A stretch of 64,000 bases of DNA from assembly GCA_019634735.1 (NCBI GenBank), contig JAHCAT010000003.1, positions 186,001 to 250,000 of the forward strand. The letters are read 5' to 3'. Shown piece by piece: positions 9,839 through 20,214 of this stretch (its first letter is position 1; the number at the start of each line of letters is the position of its first letter). The stretch comes from Lysobacterales bacterium (GTDB lineage Bacteria; Pseudomonadota; Gammaproteobacteria; Xanthomonadales; UBA2363). The translations under genes were made by a program, and so were the position numbers. The notes beneath the pieces are model-generated. The model was given only the letters and a program-made list of their open reading frames with translations, was not told the DNA's origin and did not search any database.

Positions 9839-10269
9839 GAGGCGGTCACGGGCGGCACGCCGGTGGCTGTCACTTTGCGCACGTCCAGGCGGCGGACGCT
9901 GCCATCGGTGACCTGCCACTGGATCGACTGGCCGACGCGCAGCCCGATCAGGGCGGCACCGATCGGCGTCAGCACGGAAATCCGGCCCAGGTCGATGTCC
10001 GCCTCGGACGGCCAGACCAGGTCGATGCACCGGCTGCGCCCGGCGTGATGGTCGAAGTACTCGATCCGCCGGCCGACCGCCACGACATCGTCGGGCAGCA
10101 GATCGTCGTCCGCGAGGCTGGCACGGGCCAGTTCCACCAGCAGGGACTGGGCGAACTCGGGTTGGCGGTCGGCGGCGGCGTCGGCGAGGGCGACCAGGCG
10201 GCGGTGCGCGAGTCGGCCCAGCAGCAACGGTGGGCGGGAACCTCCCAGGGCGGGCAGGGTGTCGGTCAT
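9814..10269 (-). CDS. rnk: Rnk-type nucleoside diphosphate kinase regulator (GreA/B C-terminal fold)
   Basis: A 151-residue protein with a GreA/GreB-like C-terminal domain: VAVGRRIEYFDHHAGRSRCIDLVWPSEADIDLGRISVLTPIGAALIGLRVGQSIQW has the FKBP-like fold pattern in its VTPLG-equivalent STP/IG region. A short helical N terminus replaces the long Gre coiled coil, as in Rnk. Rnk proteins bind RNA polymerase and affect nucleoside diphosphate kinase and alginate levels in pseudomonads. Rnk, rather than GreA/GreB, is favoured because no acidic coiled-coil tip is present. It overlaps the cbpA end tail to tail. Confidence 0.8.
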   Translation of the reverse strand: MTDTLPALGGSRPPLLLGRLAHRRLVALADAAADRQPEFAQSLLVELARASLADDDLLPDDVVAVGRRIEYFDHHAGRSRCIDLVWPSEADIDLGRISVLTPIGAALIGLRVGQSIQWQVTDGSVRRLDVRKVTATGVPPVTASQASTGSP

Positions 10270-10474
10270 GGTGGAGTTTCCGTCTCGTCCGGTCGCGCGC
10301 GATGGGGCGTCGGTGCCGGCGGGGTGATTCGGGAATCGGCGTCGATGACGCCTGCTGGCGCGGTCCCCGGGGCCAGCCGGCCCGGTTGGGGGGGCGGCGC
10401 CCGGGGTCAGGCGCGTACGGCCAGCGCGCCTGCGTGCAGGTGGAATCGGGTGAAGGTGGCGCGCTGGACCATGG

Positions 10475-10494
10475 CCCGGCCATCATCGGCCGGG
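10475..10494 (-). terminator. Possible terminator hairpin after the reductase gene
   Basis: A perfect 7-bp stem CCCGGCC/GGCCGGG with a 6-base loop lies 13 bases beyond the stop of the minus-strand reductase gene. No T run follows on the minus strand. The surrounding interval 10270-10507 shows no gene. Confidence 0.3.
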
Positions 10495-10507
10495 TCGGAC
10501 CGGCAAG

Positions 10508-11536
10508 TCAAATGGCGGCCTCGGTCCCGGACTCGGCCTCGCCGATCCGCACCACCGTGCGGCCGAACGAATCGCCAGCCAGCATCCGGTCGAACACGGC
10601 CGGCAACCCGTCGAGCCCGGTCTCCTGGGTGACGATCCGGTCCAGTTGCGTGGGCTTCCAGGTGCCGGCCAGGCGCTGCCAGATCTCCCGGCGGATGCCG
10701 TAGTCGGTGCCCGCCGAGGCGATGCCCAGCAGGCTGACGCCGCGGATGATGAAGGGCATCACCGTGGTGTGCAGTTCGGCGCCGCCCGCCAGGCCGCAGC
10801 TGGCGACATTGCCGTAGGGCTGCACCACCCGGGTCAGCCAGGCCAGGGTCTCGTCGCCGACGTTGTCGATGGCGCCTGCCCAGTGCGTGGACTCCAGGGG
10901 GCGCTGGCCCATCGGCAGGGTGCGCCGGTCGAGCACCGACGTCGCGCCCAGCGCGGTCAGCGTATCCAGGCGTTCGAACTTGCCGGTGAGGGCGTGCGGC
11001 TGGTAACCGGCACGGGCCAGGATGGCGATCGCGAGCATGCCGACACCGCCGGTGGCGCCGGTCACCAGCACCGGCCCCTGGTCGGGGGACTGGCCGTTCT
11101 GCTCCATGCGGAACAACGCCAGTGCGGCGGTGAACCCGGCGGTGCCCAGCGCCATCGCTTCGCGCAGGTCCAGGCCGGCCGGCAGTGGCACCACCTGGTC
11201 GGCGGGCAGGCGCAGGTACTGCGCGTAGCCGCCGTCGCGGGTTTCCGAGAGCCCGCCGCCGGTCATCAACACGGCGTCGCCGTCCCGGTGGCGCGGGTCG
11301 GTCGAGGCGGCCACGTGGCCGGCGACGTCGATGCCGCCGACCAGGGGGAAGCGGCGCAGGATCCGGCCCTTGCCGGTGCCGGCCAGGGCGTCCTTGTAGT
11401 TCACCGACGACCAGGCGACCCGGACCGTCACCTCACCGGGACTGAGCTGGTCGAGGGCGAGTTGTTCGATGCCGGCGCGGTAGCCGGCTTCGTCGTCGTG
11501 GATGCGGAAGGCGCTGAACTGCTCGGGTACGGTCAT
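10508..11536 (-). CDS. acuI: NADPH-dependent quinone/acrylyl-CoA reductase, YhdH/AcuI type
   Basis: A 342-residue zinc-free medium-chain dehydrogenase/reductase. VNYKDALAGTGKGRI and FPLVGGIDVAGHV near the N terminus and the Rossmann motif VTGATGGVGMLAIAILARAGY are typical of the YhdH/AcuI group. Members reduce acryloyl-CoA to propionyl-CoA with NADPH and protect against this reactive electrophile. The stretch YGNVASCGLAGGAELHTTVMPFIIRGVSLLGI is also family-like. It lies 82 bp after the dihydrolipoamide dehydrogenase gene on the same strand, so co-transcription is possible. The exact substrate is inferred from family membership. Confidence 0.85.
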   Translation of the reverse strand: MTVPEQFSAFRIHDDEAGYRAGIEQLALDQLSPGEVTVRVAWSSVNYKDALAGTGKGRILRRFPLVGGIDVAGHVAASTDPRHRDGDAVLMTGGGLSETRDGGYAQYLRLPADQVVPLPAGLDLREAMALGTAGFTAALALFRMEQNGQSPDQGPVLVTGATGGVGMLAIAILARAGYQPHALTGKFERLDTLTALGATSVLDRRTLPMGQRPLESTHWAGAIDNVGDETLAWLTRVVQPYGNVASCGLAGGAELHTTVMPFIIRGVSLLGIASAGTDYGIRREIWQRLAGTWKPTQLDRIVTQETGLDGLPAVFDRMLAGDSFGRTVVRIGEAESGTEAAI

Positions 11537-11618
11537 GGCGTGCTCCTGGCCGGTCGGCGGTCGGCCGCGCGGGCCTCAGGTGCCCGGAGGGCCACGGCCA
11601 TCCGGGCGGCGGTCCCGA

Positions 11619-13662
<2,044 letters not shown>

Positions 13663-13687
13663 CCAGGCCCTGCGCCTCTGTGCAGCT

Positions 13688-14263
13688 TCAGCGGGCGCGC
13701 AGCAGGACCAGCACCGCGCCGGTGCCGCCTTGGGCGGCCGGTGCCGAGGCGAACGCCAGCACGTCGCCGTGCTGACGCAGCAGGCGGTCGACCAGGGCCT
13801 TGATCACCGGACCCTGCGGGGAGCGCAGACCCTTGCCGTGGATGATCCGCACGCAGCGCCGGTGCGAGGCCAGCGCCTCGGCCAGGAATTCGCGCACCAT
13901 CGAGCGCGCCATCTCGGTGCCGACGCAGTGCAGGTCGATCTCGTCCTGCACCGCGAACTGTCCGCCACGCAGACGCCGCAGCAGGCGCGGGTCGTGGCCG
14001 TCGCGAAGAAACGACAAGGCCTCGCCGGCCTGCATGGCCAGGGCATCGGGCGACGCGGCGAGCAATTCGTCGCGCACCCGGGCCTCGTCAGCCAGGAACT
14101 GCACAGGCTCGTCGCTGGGCGGCGGTCGCGGCACCGGCGCCCGGACGTCTCCGGACAGCGGACGCACGTGGCCTACCGCCTCGCGGAACAGTCGGGCATC
14201 GTCGGCCGAAGCCGGCGGCGCGGGCGGCACCGGTGTTCTGCGTCGGTTCACGGCTGCGGCCAT
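13688..14263 (-). CDS. Smr domain protein (SmrA/SmrB type)
   Basis: A 191-residue protein with a C-terminal Smr domain of the MutS2 type (about 100-190). DEIDLHCVGTEMARSMVREFL is the variant of the DLHG motif with Cys in place of Gly, and IIHGKGLRSPQG is the HGKG motif. Smr domains are nucleases; E. coli SmrB cleaves mRNA at collided ribosomes. The N-terminal half is charged and proline-rich, as in SmrA/SmrB. It is divergent from surE. The precise subgroup is not settled. Confidence 0.85.
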   Translation of the reverse strand: MAAAVNRRRTPVPPAPPASADDARLFREAVGHVRPLSGDVRAPVPRPPPSDEPVQFLADEARVRDELLAASPDALAMQAGEALSFLRDGHDPRLLRRLRGGQFAVQDEIDLHCVGTEMARSMVREFLAEALASHRRCVRIIHGKGLRSPQGPVIKALVDRLLRQHGDVLAFASAPAAQGGTGAVLVLLRAR

Positions 14264-14279
14264 CGGCGGTTCATCGGCT

Positions 14280-14288
14280 TGTTATAGT
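14280..14288 (+). promoter_or_regulatory. Extended -10 promoter element before surE
   Basis: TGTTATAGT fits an extended -10 (TGn followed by TATAGT). No good -35 is seen 17 bases upstream. It sits between the divergent Smr and surE genes, about 105 bases before the surE start, and could drive surE-pcm-nlpD-alkB. Confidence 0.4.
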
Positions 14289-14392
14289 GACGCACAGCGC
14301 ATGCGTCGACCCCCCGTTCGCCGCTGCCGGTGCCGTGCCGGCCATCGGCAGCCGATGCCGCGACCCCGTCCCCTCTGCCAAGCAAGCCACGC

Positions 14393-15172
14393 ATGCACGT
14401 CCTGATCAGCAACGATGACGGCGTCGACGCCCCGGGCATCCGGATCCTCGCCGAAGCGCTGGGACGGCTGGGCCGCGTCACCCTCGTGGCGCCCGACCGC
14501 GACCGCTCCGGGGCAAGCAATTCGCTGACCCTCGACCAGCCGATCCGCGTCGCACGCCTGGAGGAGGGCATCTACCGGGTCGCCGGAACGCCCACCGACT
14601 GCGTGCACCTGGCGCTCTGCGGCCTGCTCGACGATGATCCCGACATCGTCGTCTCGGGCATCAACAACGCCGCCAACCTCGGTGACGACGTGATCTATTC
14701 GGGCACCGTGGCGGCCGCCATGGAGGGCCGCTACCTCGGCCTGCCGGCGATCGCCGTGTCGCTGTGCAGCCGCGACCACCGGCCCCGGCACTTCCCCACG
14801 GCGGCGCGTGCGGTCGCCCTGATCATGGATCGCCTGCTGGTCGATCCGCTGCCGGCCGACACCATCCTCAACGTCAACGTCCCGGACCTGCCCTGGGACG
14901 AACTGCGCGGCTTCGAGACCACGCGCCTGGGCCACCGCCACCGCGCCGAGCCCTGCGTGCCGATGACCGATCCGCGGGGCCGCAAGGTCTACTGGATCGG
15001 ACCGGCCGGGCCGGAACAGGACGCCGGTCCGGGCACCGATTTCGACGCGGTGCGGCGCGGCTTCGTTTCGATCACGCCGATCCACGTCGACCTGACCCGG
15101 TACCAGGCCCTGGACAAGGTTGCCGGCTGGGTGCAGTCGCTGGCCGCGAGCGCCGGGACCGGCGTGGCATGA
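14393..15172 (+). CDS. surE: 5'/3'-nucleotidase SurE
   Basis: A 259-residue metal-dependent survival phosphatase acting on nucleoside monophosphates. The N-terminal metal site is [11 protein letters not shown], and [19 protein letters not shown] is the conserved active-site loop. The start at 14393 places the NDDG motif at the usual position near residue 7. The stop overlaps the pcm start as ATGA. The surE-pcm-nlpD order is the classical stationary-phase survival block. Confidence 0.96.
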   Translation: MHVLISNDDGVDAPGIRILAEALGRLGRVTLVAPDRDRSGASNSLTLDQPIRVARLEEGIYRVAGTPTDCVHLALCGLLDDDPDIVVSGINNAANLGDDVIYSGTVAAAMEGRYLGLPAIAVSLCSRDHRPRHFPTAARAVALIMDRLLVDPLPADTILNVNVPDLPWDELRGFETTRLGHRHRAEPCVPMTDPRGRKVYWIGPAGPEQDAGPGTDFDAVRRGFVSITPIHVDLTRYQALDKVAGWVQSLAASAGTGVA

Positions 15173-15855
15173 GCGGCCTGACCTTGCGTCATCCGGTCGA
15201 CGGGGCCGGTCTTGGCCTGACCGGCCAGCGCGTCCGGGAGCGGCTGATCGACCGTCTGGTCGCCGAGGGCGTTTCCGATGCGCGCGTGCTCGAGGCGGTG
15301 CGCAATGTGCCCAGGCACCTGTTCGTCGACGAGGCGATCGCCGGACGCGCCTACGAGGACACCGCCTTGCCGATCGGCAACGGTCAGACCATCTCGCAGC
15401 CGCTGATCGTCGCCCGCATGACCGAGGCGGTGCTGGCCGCCGGCCGGCCGTCCCGCGTGCTGGAGATCGGCACGGGTTCCGGGTACCAGGCCGCGGTCCT
15501 GGCCGGTCTGGTCGATCAGGTGTACACGGTGGAGCGGATCGGGCCGCTGCTGCGCCAGGCGCGCCGGCGCTTTCGCCAGCTCGGCCTGGCCAACATCCGT
15601 ACCCGTCATGACGATGGCCGCGCCGGCTGGCCGGAAGAGTCGCCGTTCGACGCCGTGATGGTGACCGCCGCGGCGCGCCGCATCGAGCCGGCCTGGCTCG
15701 ACCAGCTTGCCGTCGACGGTGTCCTGGTCGCCCCGGTGGGCGAGCCGGGCGCGGTGCAACGGCTGCTGCGCATCAGTCGCAGCGACGGCCAGCAGCGCGA
15801 GGACGACCTGGGCGCGGTCGCGTTCGTGCCGATCCTGCCGGGAGTCGACCAGTGA
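15169..15855 (+). CDS. pcm: Protein-L-isoaspartate O-methyltransferase
   Basis: A 228-residue S-adenosylmethionine-dependent enzyme that repairs isoaspartyl residues in aged proteins. VPRHLFVDE, the [18 protein letters not shown] substrate segment and the AdoMet motif [15 protein letters not shown] are all present. Length and start (four-base overlap with surE) fit the family. Its stop overlaps the GTG start of nlpD. Confidence 0.96.
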   Translation: MSGLTLRHPVDGAGLGLTGQRVRERLIDRLVAEGVSDARVLEAVRNVPRHLFVDEAIAGRAYEDTALPIGNGQTISQPLIVARMTEAVLAAGRPSRVLEIGTGSGYQAAVLAGLVDQVYTVERIGPLLRQARRRFRQLGLANIRTRHDDGRAGWPEESPFDAVMVTAAARRIEPAWLDQLAVDGVLVAPVGEPGAVQRLLRISRSDGQQREDDLGAVAFVPILPGVDQ

Positions 15856-16880
15856 GGGGGGGCTGGCGGTTGTGGCTGGTCCTGCTGCCAGTCCTGGCCG
15901 GCTGCATGGAAACCCGTGTGGCGGTGGTCCGCACCGGCGCGGCGACCGGCGCCACGCCCTCCGCATCCCAGCCGCCAGCGCCCGTGCCCGCCGGCAGCCA
16001 CCAGGTGGCGCGCGGCGAGACGCTGTACAGCATCGCCTTCCGGAATGGCCTGGACTGGCGTGACCTCGCGGCATGGAACGGTCTGGCCGCGCCCTACACG
16101 ATCTATCCCGGACAGCGCCTGCGTCTGTCCTCGCCGGGCGGGGTCTCCGCCGTCGCTGCGATACCCTCCCGGCCGGGGGCGCCGCCCGGCGCCACTGCGC
16201 CGGACCGGGCACTGGAGCCGCCGCCGGGCGCGGCGCCGCCCGCAGCCGCGGCGCCGATCGCCACGGCTCCGGCCGACCCGGACCGGATCGTGCCGGTGAC
16301 CGCGGATACGCCGCCGCCGCGCGCGAGCGACGCCACTCCGCCGACCTCGGCGGCTTCGCCGCCTGCCGCCCCGCCACCTTCGGCGGCGGCACCCCCCGTC
16401 GCGTCGCCGGTTGTTGCGCCGTCACCGTCGCCGCCACGGGCCAGCGTCGGTCCGCCGCCGGCTGAAGCGACCCAGGCGCCGGTCCCCGGCGCAAGCGCCA
16501 ATGTCGCCGGCATCCGCTGGCGCTGGCCGACCCAGGGCGAGGTCATCAAGCGCTTTTCGGATGGCGACCTGGCCCGCCAGGGCATCCACATCGCCGGCCG
16601 CAGCGGCCAGGCCGTGGTCGCGGCGGCCGATGGCGAAGTGGTGTATTCAGGGTCAGGCCTGCGCGGCTATGGCGAGCTGATCATCATCAAGCATTCGGCC
16701 GAGTTCCTGAGCGCCTACGGGCACAACCGGGTGCGCCTGGTCAACGAGGGCCAGCGGGTTCAGGCGGGCCAGCCGATCGCCGAGATGGGCCGCACCGGCG
16801 CCGACCGCGACAAATTGCATTTCGAGATCCGCCGCAACGGACGGCCGGTCGATCCGCAGCAGTTCCTGCCCAGGCGCTGA
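15852..16880 (+). CDS. nlpD: NlpD-like lipoprotein: LysM plus degenerate M23/LytM domain
   Basis: A 342-residue lipoprotein with lipobox LAGC (Cys18), a LysM domain at about 49-93, a long Ala/Pro-rich linker (about 95-215) and a C-terminal LytM/M23 domain. The start is GTG, overlapping the pcm stop. The metal-binding HxxxD and HxH motifs are altered (GIHIAGR and KLHFEIR), so the domain should be inactive. This matches E. coli NlpD, which activates the amidase AmiC for septum splitting rather than cutting peptidoglycan. In many gammaproteobacteria rpoS follows nlpD; here an AlkB gene follows after 7 bp. Confidence 0.92.
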   Translation: MRGGWRLWLVLLPVLAGCMETRVAVVRTGAATGATPSASQPPAPVPAGSHQVARGETLYSIAFRNGLDWRDLAAWNGLAAPYTIYPGQRLRLSSPGGVSAVAAIPSRPGAPPGATAPDRALEPPPGAAPPAAAAPIATAPADPDRIVPVTADTPPPRASDATPPTSAASPPAAPPPSAAAPPVASPVVAPSPSPPRASVGPPPAEATQAPVPGASANVAGIRWRWPTQGEVIKRFSDGDLARQGIHIAGRSGQAVVAAADGEVVYSGSGLRGYGELIIIKHSAEFLSAYGHNRVRLVNEGQRVQAGQPIAEMGRTGADRDKLHFEIRRNGRPVDPQQFLPRR

Positions 16881-16887
16881 CCGTCGG

Positions 16888-17541
16888 ATGGGTGCGTCGG
16901 CCTGCCTGGACGCGTGCTGCCGGGCGGCCGGCCTGACCCTGCTGGACTGGCCGGACGGGCCGTTCTACTGGGCACCGGCGTTCTGGACCGGCGCGCAGGC
17001 GGACGCCCTGCTGACGGCGCTGGACGACGAGCCGGCCTGGACGCGGCATCGCGTCCGGCTGTTCGGCAGGGAGCACCTCGCGCCGCGCCTGTCCGCCTGG
17101 CACGGCGAGGCGGGAGCCCGGTATCGCTACTCGGGCAGCTGGCACGAACCCCATCCCTGGACGCCAGCCCTCATCGCAGTCCGCGACCGCCTCGTCGAGG
17201 CGCTCGGCCTGCCTTTCAATTCCGTGCTTGCGAACCGCTACCGGGACGGAGGCGACGCCATGGGCTGGCACCGCGACGACGAGCCCGAGCTGGGTGGCCG
17301 GCCGGTGATCGCCTCGGCCAGCTTCGGCGCGCCCCGCCGCTTCGCGCTGCGTCATGACAGCGGGCGCCGCGAGGCACTGGCACTGGGTCATGGCAGCCTG
17401 CTGGTGATGGCCGGCGACAGCCAGTCGCGCTGGCGCCACGCCTTGCCCCGGACCGCGCGACCGGTTGGGGGACGCATCAACCTGACCTTCCGGCAGGTGC
17501 GCAACGCCGCGCTGCCGCCCGTGCCGCCGCCGGGCCGGTAG
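16888..17541 (+). CDS. AlkB-family 2-oxoglutarate/Fe(II) dioxygenase
   Basis: A 217-residue DNA/RNA dealkylation enzyme of the AlkB class. The iron ligands appear as His128 and Asp130 in GWHRDDE and His184 in RWRHALPRT. The 2-oxoglutarate-binding arginine is in RINLTFR. NSVLANRYRDGGDAMGWH is the classical AlkB core. The length and the ANRYRDG sequence are closer to the AlkB2/AlkB3-like group than to E. coli AlkB. It starts 7 bp after nlpD and probably belongs to that operon; no Ada-type regulator is adjacent. Confidence 0.9.
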   Translation: MGASACLDACCRAAGLTLLDWPDGPFYWAPAFWTGAQADALLTALDDEPAWTRHRVRLFGREHLAPRLSAWHGEAGARYRYSGSWHEPHPWTPALIAVRDRLVEALGLPFNSVLANRYRDGGDAMGWHRDDEPELGGRPVIASASFGAPRRFALRHDSGRREALALGHGSLLVMAGDSQSRWRHALPRTARPVGGRINLTFRQVRNAALPPVPPPGR

Positions 17542-17650
17542 GCGCCCCGGATTCGCGCTCTCTCCCGGCGCGTCGGCCGGTCGCCGGGTCGAGGTCCCGG
17601 CAGGCTGTGCCACCATGGCGCCCTGCACACGTGCCACCCCTCACCGATCC

Positions 17651-18487
17651 ATGTCCCGACCCGAACACTCAAGCCTGGGCCTGCCGGTCGACTATCCCAC
17701 CCGGGTCGACGCCGGCCTGCTGTTTCCGATCGAACGCGAGCGGCAGCGTCGCGAACTGTTCGCCGAGTCGCAGCCCCTGCCGTTCCACGGCGCCGACCTG
17801 TGGACCGCCTGGGAGCTGTCCTGGCTGGACCGCCGCGGCAGGCCCCGGGTGGCGGTGGCCCGGATCGAGGTGCCGGCCGGATCGCCGGCGATCTGCGAAT
17901 CCAAGTCGCTGAAGCTCTATCTCAACGGCTATGCCCACGAGCGCTTCGACGACGCCGACGAGGTGCGCGTGCGCATCGAGACCGATCTGATCGCCGTCTG
18001 CGGCGCGCCGGTGCGGGTCGAACTGGTGGTTGGCGATGCCATCGAGTCCCTTCAGGTGGCGGCGCTCCCGGGACGTTCGCTGGATGGCCTGGAGATCGAC
18101 ATTGCGCCCGCCGTTGGACCGGATGCCGACCTGCTTGGGGTGTTGCAGGGGGTCGCCGAGGTCGACGACGCCCTGGTCACCCGTCTGTTCCGCTCGCGAT
18201 GCCCGGTCACTGGGCAGCCCGACTGGGCCGATGTCCTGGTCGCCTGGCGGGGGGCTGCGATGGACCCGGCCGGCCTGCTGCGCTACCTGGTCTCGTTTCG
18301 CGAGCACCAGGGCTTCCACGAGCAGTGTGTGGAGCGCATCTTCCGCGATGTCCTGGCCCGCTGCCGCCCGGTCGCGCTGACCGTGCTGGCCTGCTTCACG
18401 CGGCGTGGTGGCATCGACATCGCCCCCTGGCGCAGCAACGATCCGCGCCACCTGCGCCTGCCGTTCGCGCGCTGCCCGCGCGCCTGA
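17651..18487 (+). CDS. queF: NADPH-dependent 7-cyano-7-deazaguanine reductase
   Basis: QueF reduces preQ0 to preQ1 in queuosine synthesis. The 278-residue length fits the long, two-domain type of gammaproteobacteria. ICESKSLKLYLNGY is the QueF signature in the N-terminal half. The catalytic Cys184 and Asp191 lie in SRCPVTGQPDWAD. The start at 17651 (MSRPEHSSLGLPV) matches homologues; the frame is open 12 codons further upstream. It stands alone, 109 bp after alkB. Confidence 0.95.
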   Translation: MSRPEHSSLGLPVDYPTRVDAGLLFPIERERQRRELFAESQPLPFHGADLWTAWELSWLDRRGRPRVAVARIEVPAGSPAICESKSLKLYLNGYAHERFDDADEVRVRIETDLIAVCGAPVRVELVVGDAIESLQVAALPGRSLDGLEIDIAPAVGPDADLLGVLQGVAEVDDALVTRLFRSRCPVTGQPDWADVLVAWRGAAMDPAGLLRYLVSFREHQGFHEQCVERIFRDVLARCRPVALTVLACFTRRGGIDIAPWRSNDPRHLRLPFARCPRA

Positions 18488-18527
18488 CCCCGGCCCGCGT
18501 CGACCAAGGCCTGGGCGCCCGCGACCC

Positions 18528-19151
18528 TCAGTCGCTGCCGCGTGCCGCCAGCGCCGCGTCGCCGGCGCCCAGCACCCAGGCGACCAGTTGGGGGTTGAGT
18601 TCGGCCATCCCCTGTTCGAACGCCGCGACCACGGCAGGGATTTCGTTGTCGGCGGCAGCGGCTTCGGCGCGGAACACCTGGCGGCCTCGGATTCGGCGGT
18701 CGCGCGGATCGACCAGGCGGACGTGCAGCTCGATCTCGACGGTCGGCATGCCGCCGCGATAGCTGGCCTGGAACCGGGTCAGGTCGGAGGCCAGGATCAG
18801 GTCGGCGCGCACGCCGGTGCCGGCACGCGCCGCCCCGGGCAGGCGGCCGTCGGCCTCGAAGGCGCGGATCCACAGGCCCTGCAGCATCGCCGGCGTGCGT
18901 TCCGTCCAGCGGGCGCCCTGGTAGACCTGCAGCTCGTTGCCGCCGGGCGCCACGACCAGCCGGAAGCCGTCCAGCAGTTCGCCGACATGCGGCTCCTCGA
19001 CCAGCAGCTGCCAGTCGCGGGCGGTACCCTCGCCGCGCGCCATCGGCGGGTCCAGGGCGTACAGGGTGAAATCCTTGCGTGGCCCGGTCAGGGCGGTGCA
19101 GCCGGCCAGCAGCAGGACGGTGGCAAGCAGGGGCAGGGTACGTGCCTTCAT
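18528..19151 (-). CDS. ABC-type transport auxiliary lipoprotein (PqiC-like)
   Basis: A 207-residue lipoprotein with lipobox LAGC (Cys18). The mature domain has FTLYALDPP and LRLVDPRDRR-type strands typical of the ABC_trans_aux/PqiC family, which works with MCE proteins in lipid movement between the two membranes. The start overlaps the stop of the MCE gene by 4 bp. No other transport component is adjacent. Confidence 0.85.
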   Translation of the reverse strand: MKARTLPLLATVLLLAGCTALTGPRKDFTLYALDPPMARGEGTARDWQLLVEEPHVGELLDGFRLVVAPGGNELQVYQGARWTERTPAMLQGLWIRAFEADGRLPGAARAGTGVRADLILASDLTRFQASYRGGMPTVEIELHVRLVDPRDRRIRGRQVFRAEAAAADNEIPAVVAAFEQGMAELNPQLVAWVLGAGDAALAARGSD

Positions 19152-20095
19152 CGCGGTCGGTACTCCCGGGGCTGGTCGCGTCCAAGCAGGAAGCCGGACG
19201 GATCGGATTCGAGGCGCCGGCTCAACGACTGCACGCTGATCAGCAGGGTGCGCAGTTCGGTGAGCACCTGGCCGAGCTCGACCAGGCCCTCCTGGGCGAA
19301 CTGGTCGATCGCGCCGCGGTTGTCGCCGAGGATGCCCTGGATGTCCTGGCTGGCCTGGCGCAGCGCCGCCATCGCCTCGCTGACGTCCTCGCTGAGCAGG
19401 CGGTCTGCGGTACCGACCGTCGATTCCAGGCGGGCGACCGTCGCGCGGATGCCTTCCAGGGTGCTGGTGAGCTCCTGGCTTGCGCGGGCGCCGTCGCGCA
19501 GGATGCCCTGGATCGAATCGGTCTCGGCACCGACGGCGGCGGTGATGCGGCCGAAGTCCGCGATCGCCGTCGCCAGACGCTCCGCGTTCTCGTCGCTGAG
19601 GATGGCGGCGACCCGCTCGAGCACGTCGTTGACGGTAACGACGATGTCGGCGCCGGATTCGAACAGCCGTGCAAGGTCGGACGGCTGGGCCCGGATCACC
19701 GCCACCTCGCGGCCGTCACGCGGCAGCAGCCGGGGCGCCTCGGCGCTGCCGCCGGAAAGCTGGATGAAGGCCACACCGGTCAGGCCGAGGTAGCCCAGCT
19801 TGGCCTGGGTGTCCTCCTTGACCGGCGTCCCGCCGGCGATCCGGATGCGGGCGATCACCCGGCCCGGGTCGACCCGGCTCAGGCGCAGGGCAGTGACGTC
19901 GCCCACCTGGATGCCGCTGTACTGGACCGGGCTGCCCTTGGAAAGGCCGGTCACCGCCTCCCTGAAGTACACGTCGTAATGGTCGTACTCCCGTTCCAGG
20001 CTCAGCTTGCCGGCCCACAGCACCGACATCAGCATCGCAGCGGACAGCAGGATCACGAAGGCGCCGACGGCGACGTGCTTGGCTCTGGTTTCCAT
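19148..20095 (-). CDS. MCE-domain (MlaD-like) lipid transport protein
   Basis: A 315-residue inner-membrane-anchored protein with one helix at about 8-28, an MCE domain at about 38-117 (YFREAVTGLSKGSPVQYSGIQVGDV), then a long alpha-helical region that probably forms a periplasmic hollow needle. MCE proteins oligomerise and carry phospholipids with an MlaE-type permease and MlaF-type ATPase. Those two genes usually precede this one, but here the upstream neighbour is the divergent serA. The partners must be elsewhere if the system works. Confidence 0.9.
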   Translation of the reverse strand: METRAKHVAVGAFVILLSAAMLMSVLWAGKLSLEREYDHYDVYFREAVTGLSKGSPVQYSGIQVGDVTALRLSRVDPGRVIARIRIAGGTPVKEDTQAKLGYLGLTGVAFIQLSGGSAEAPRLLPRDGREVAVIRAQPSDLARLFESGADIVVTVNDVLERVAAILSDENAERLATAIADFGRITAAVGAETDSIQGILRDGARASQELTSTLEGIRATVARLESTVGTADRLLSEDVSEAMAALRQASQDIQGILGDNRGAIDQFAQEGLVELGQVLTELRTLLISVQSLSRRLESDPSGFLLGRDQPREYRPR

Positions 20096-20159
20096 CGCCG
20101 CAGTCTAACGGGGATGCCGGCAGGGTTTGCCGGGACCCGCGAGGCACGGACGCCCAGGA

Positions 20160-20188
20160 TTCACCCGGCGTGCGGCCAGTGCTATGGT
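20160..20188 (+). promoter_or_regulatory. Candidate promoter of the serA-pheA-hisC-aroA-cmk operon
   Basis: TTCACC at 20160-20165 and TATGGT at 20183-20188 are 17 bases apart. TGC immediately before the second hexamer makes it an extended -10. The expected transcript start is about 20 bases before the serA ATG. Confidence 0.45.
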
Positions 20189-20214
20189 GCGGCGCACAAC
20201 CGGAGTCCTCGCGC

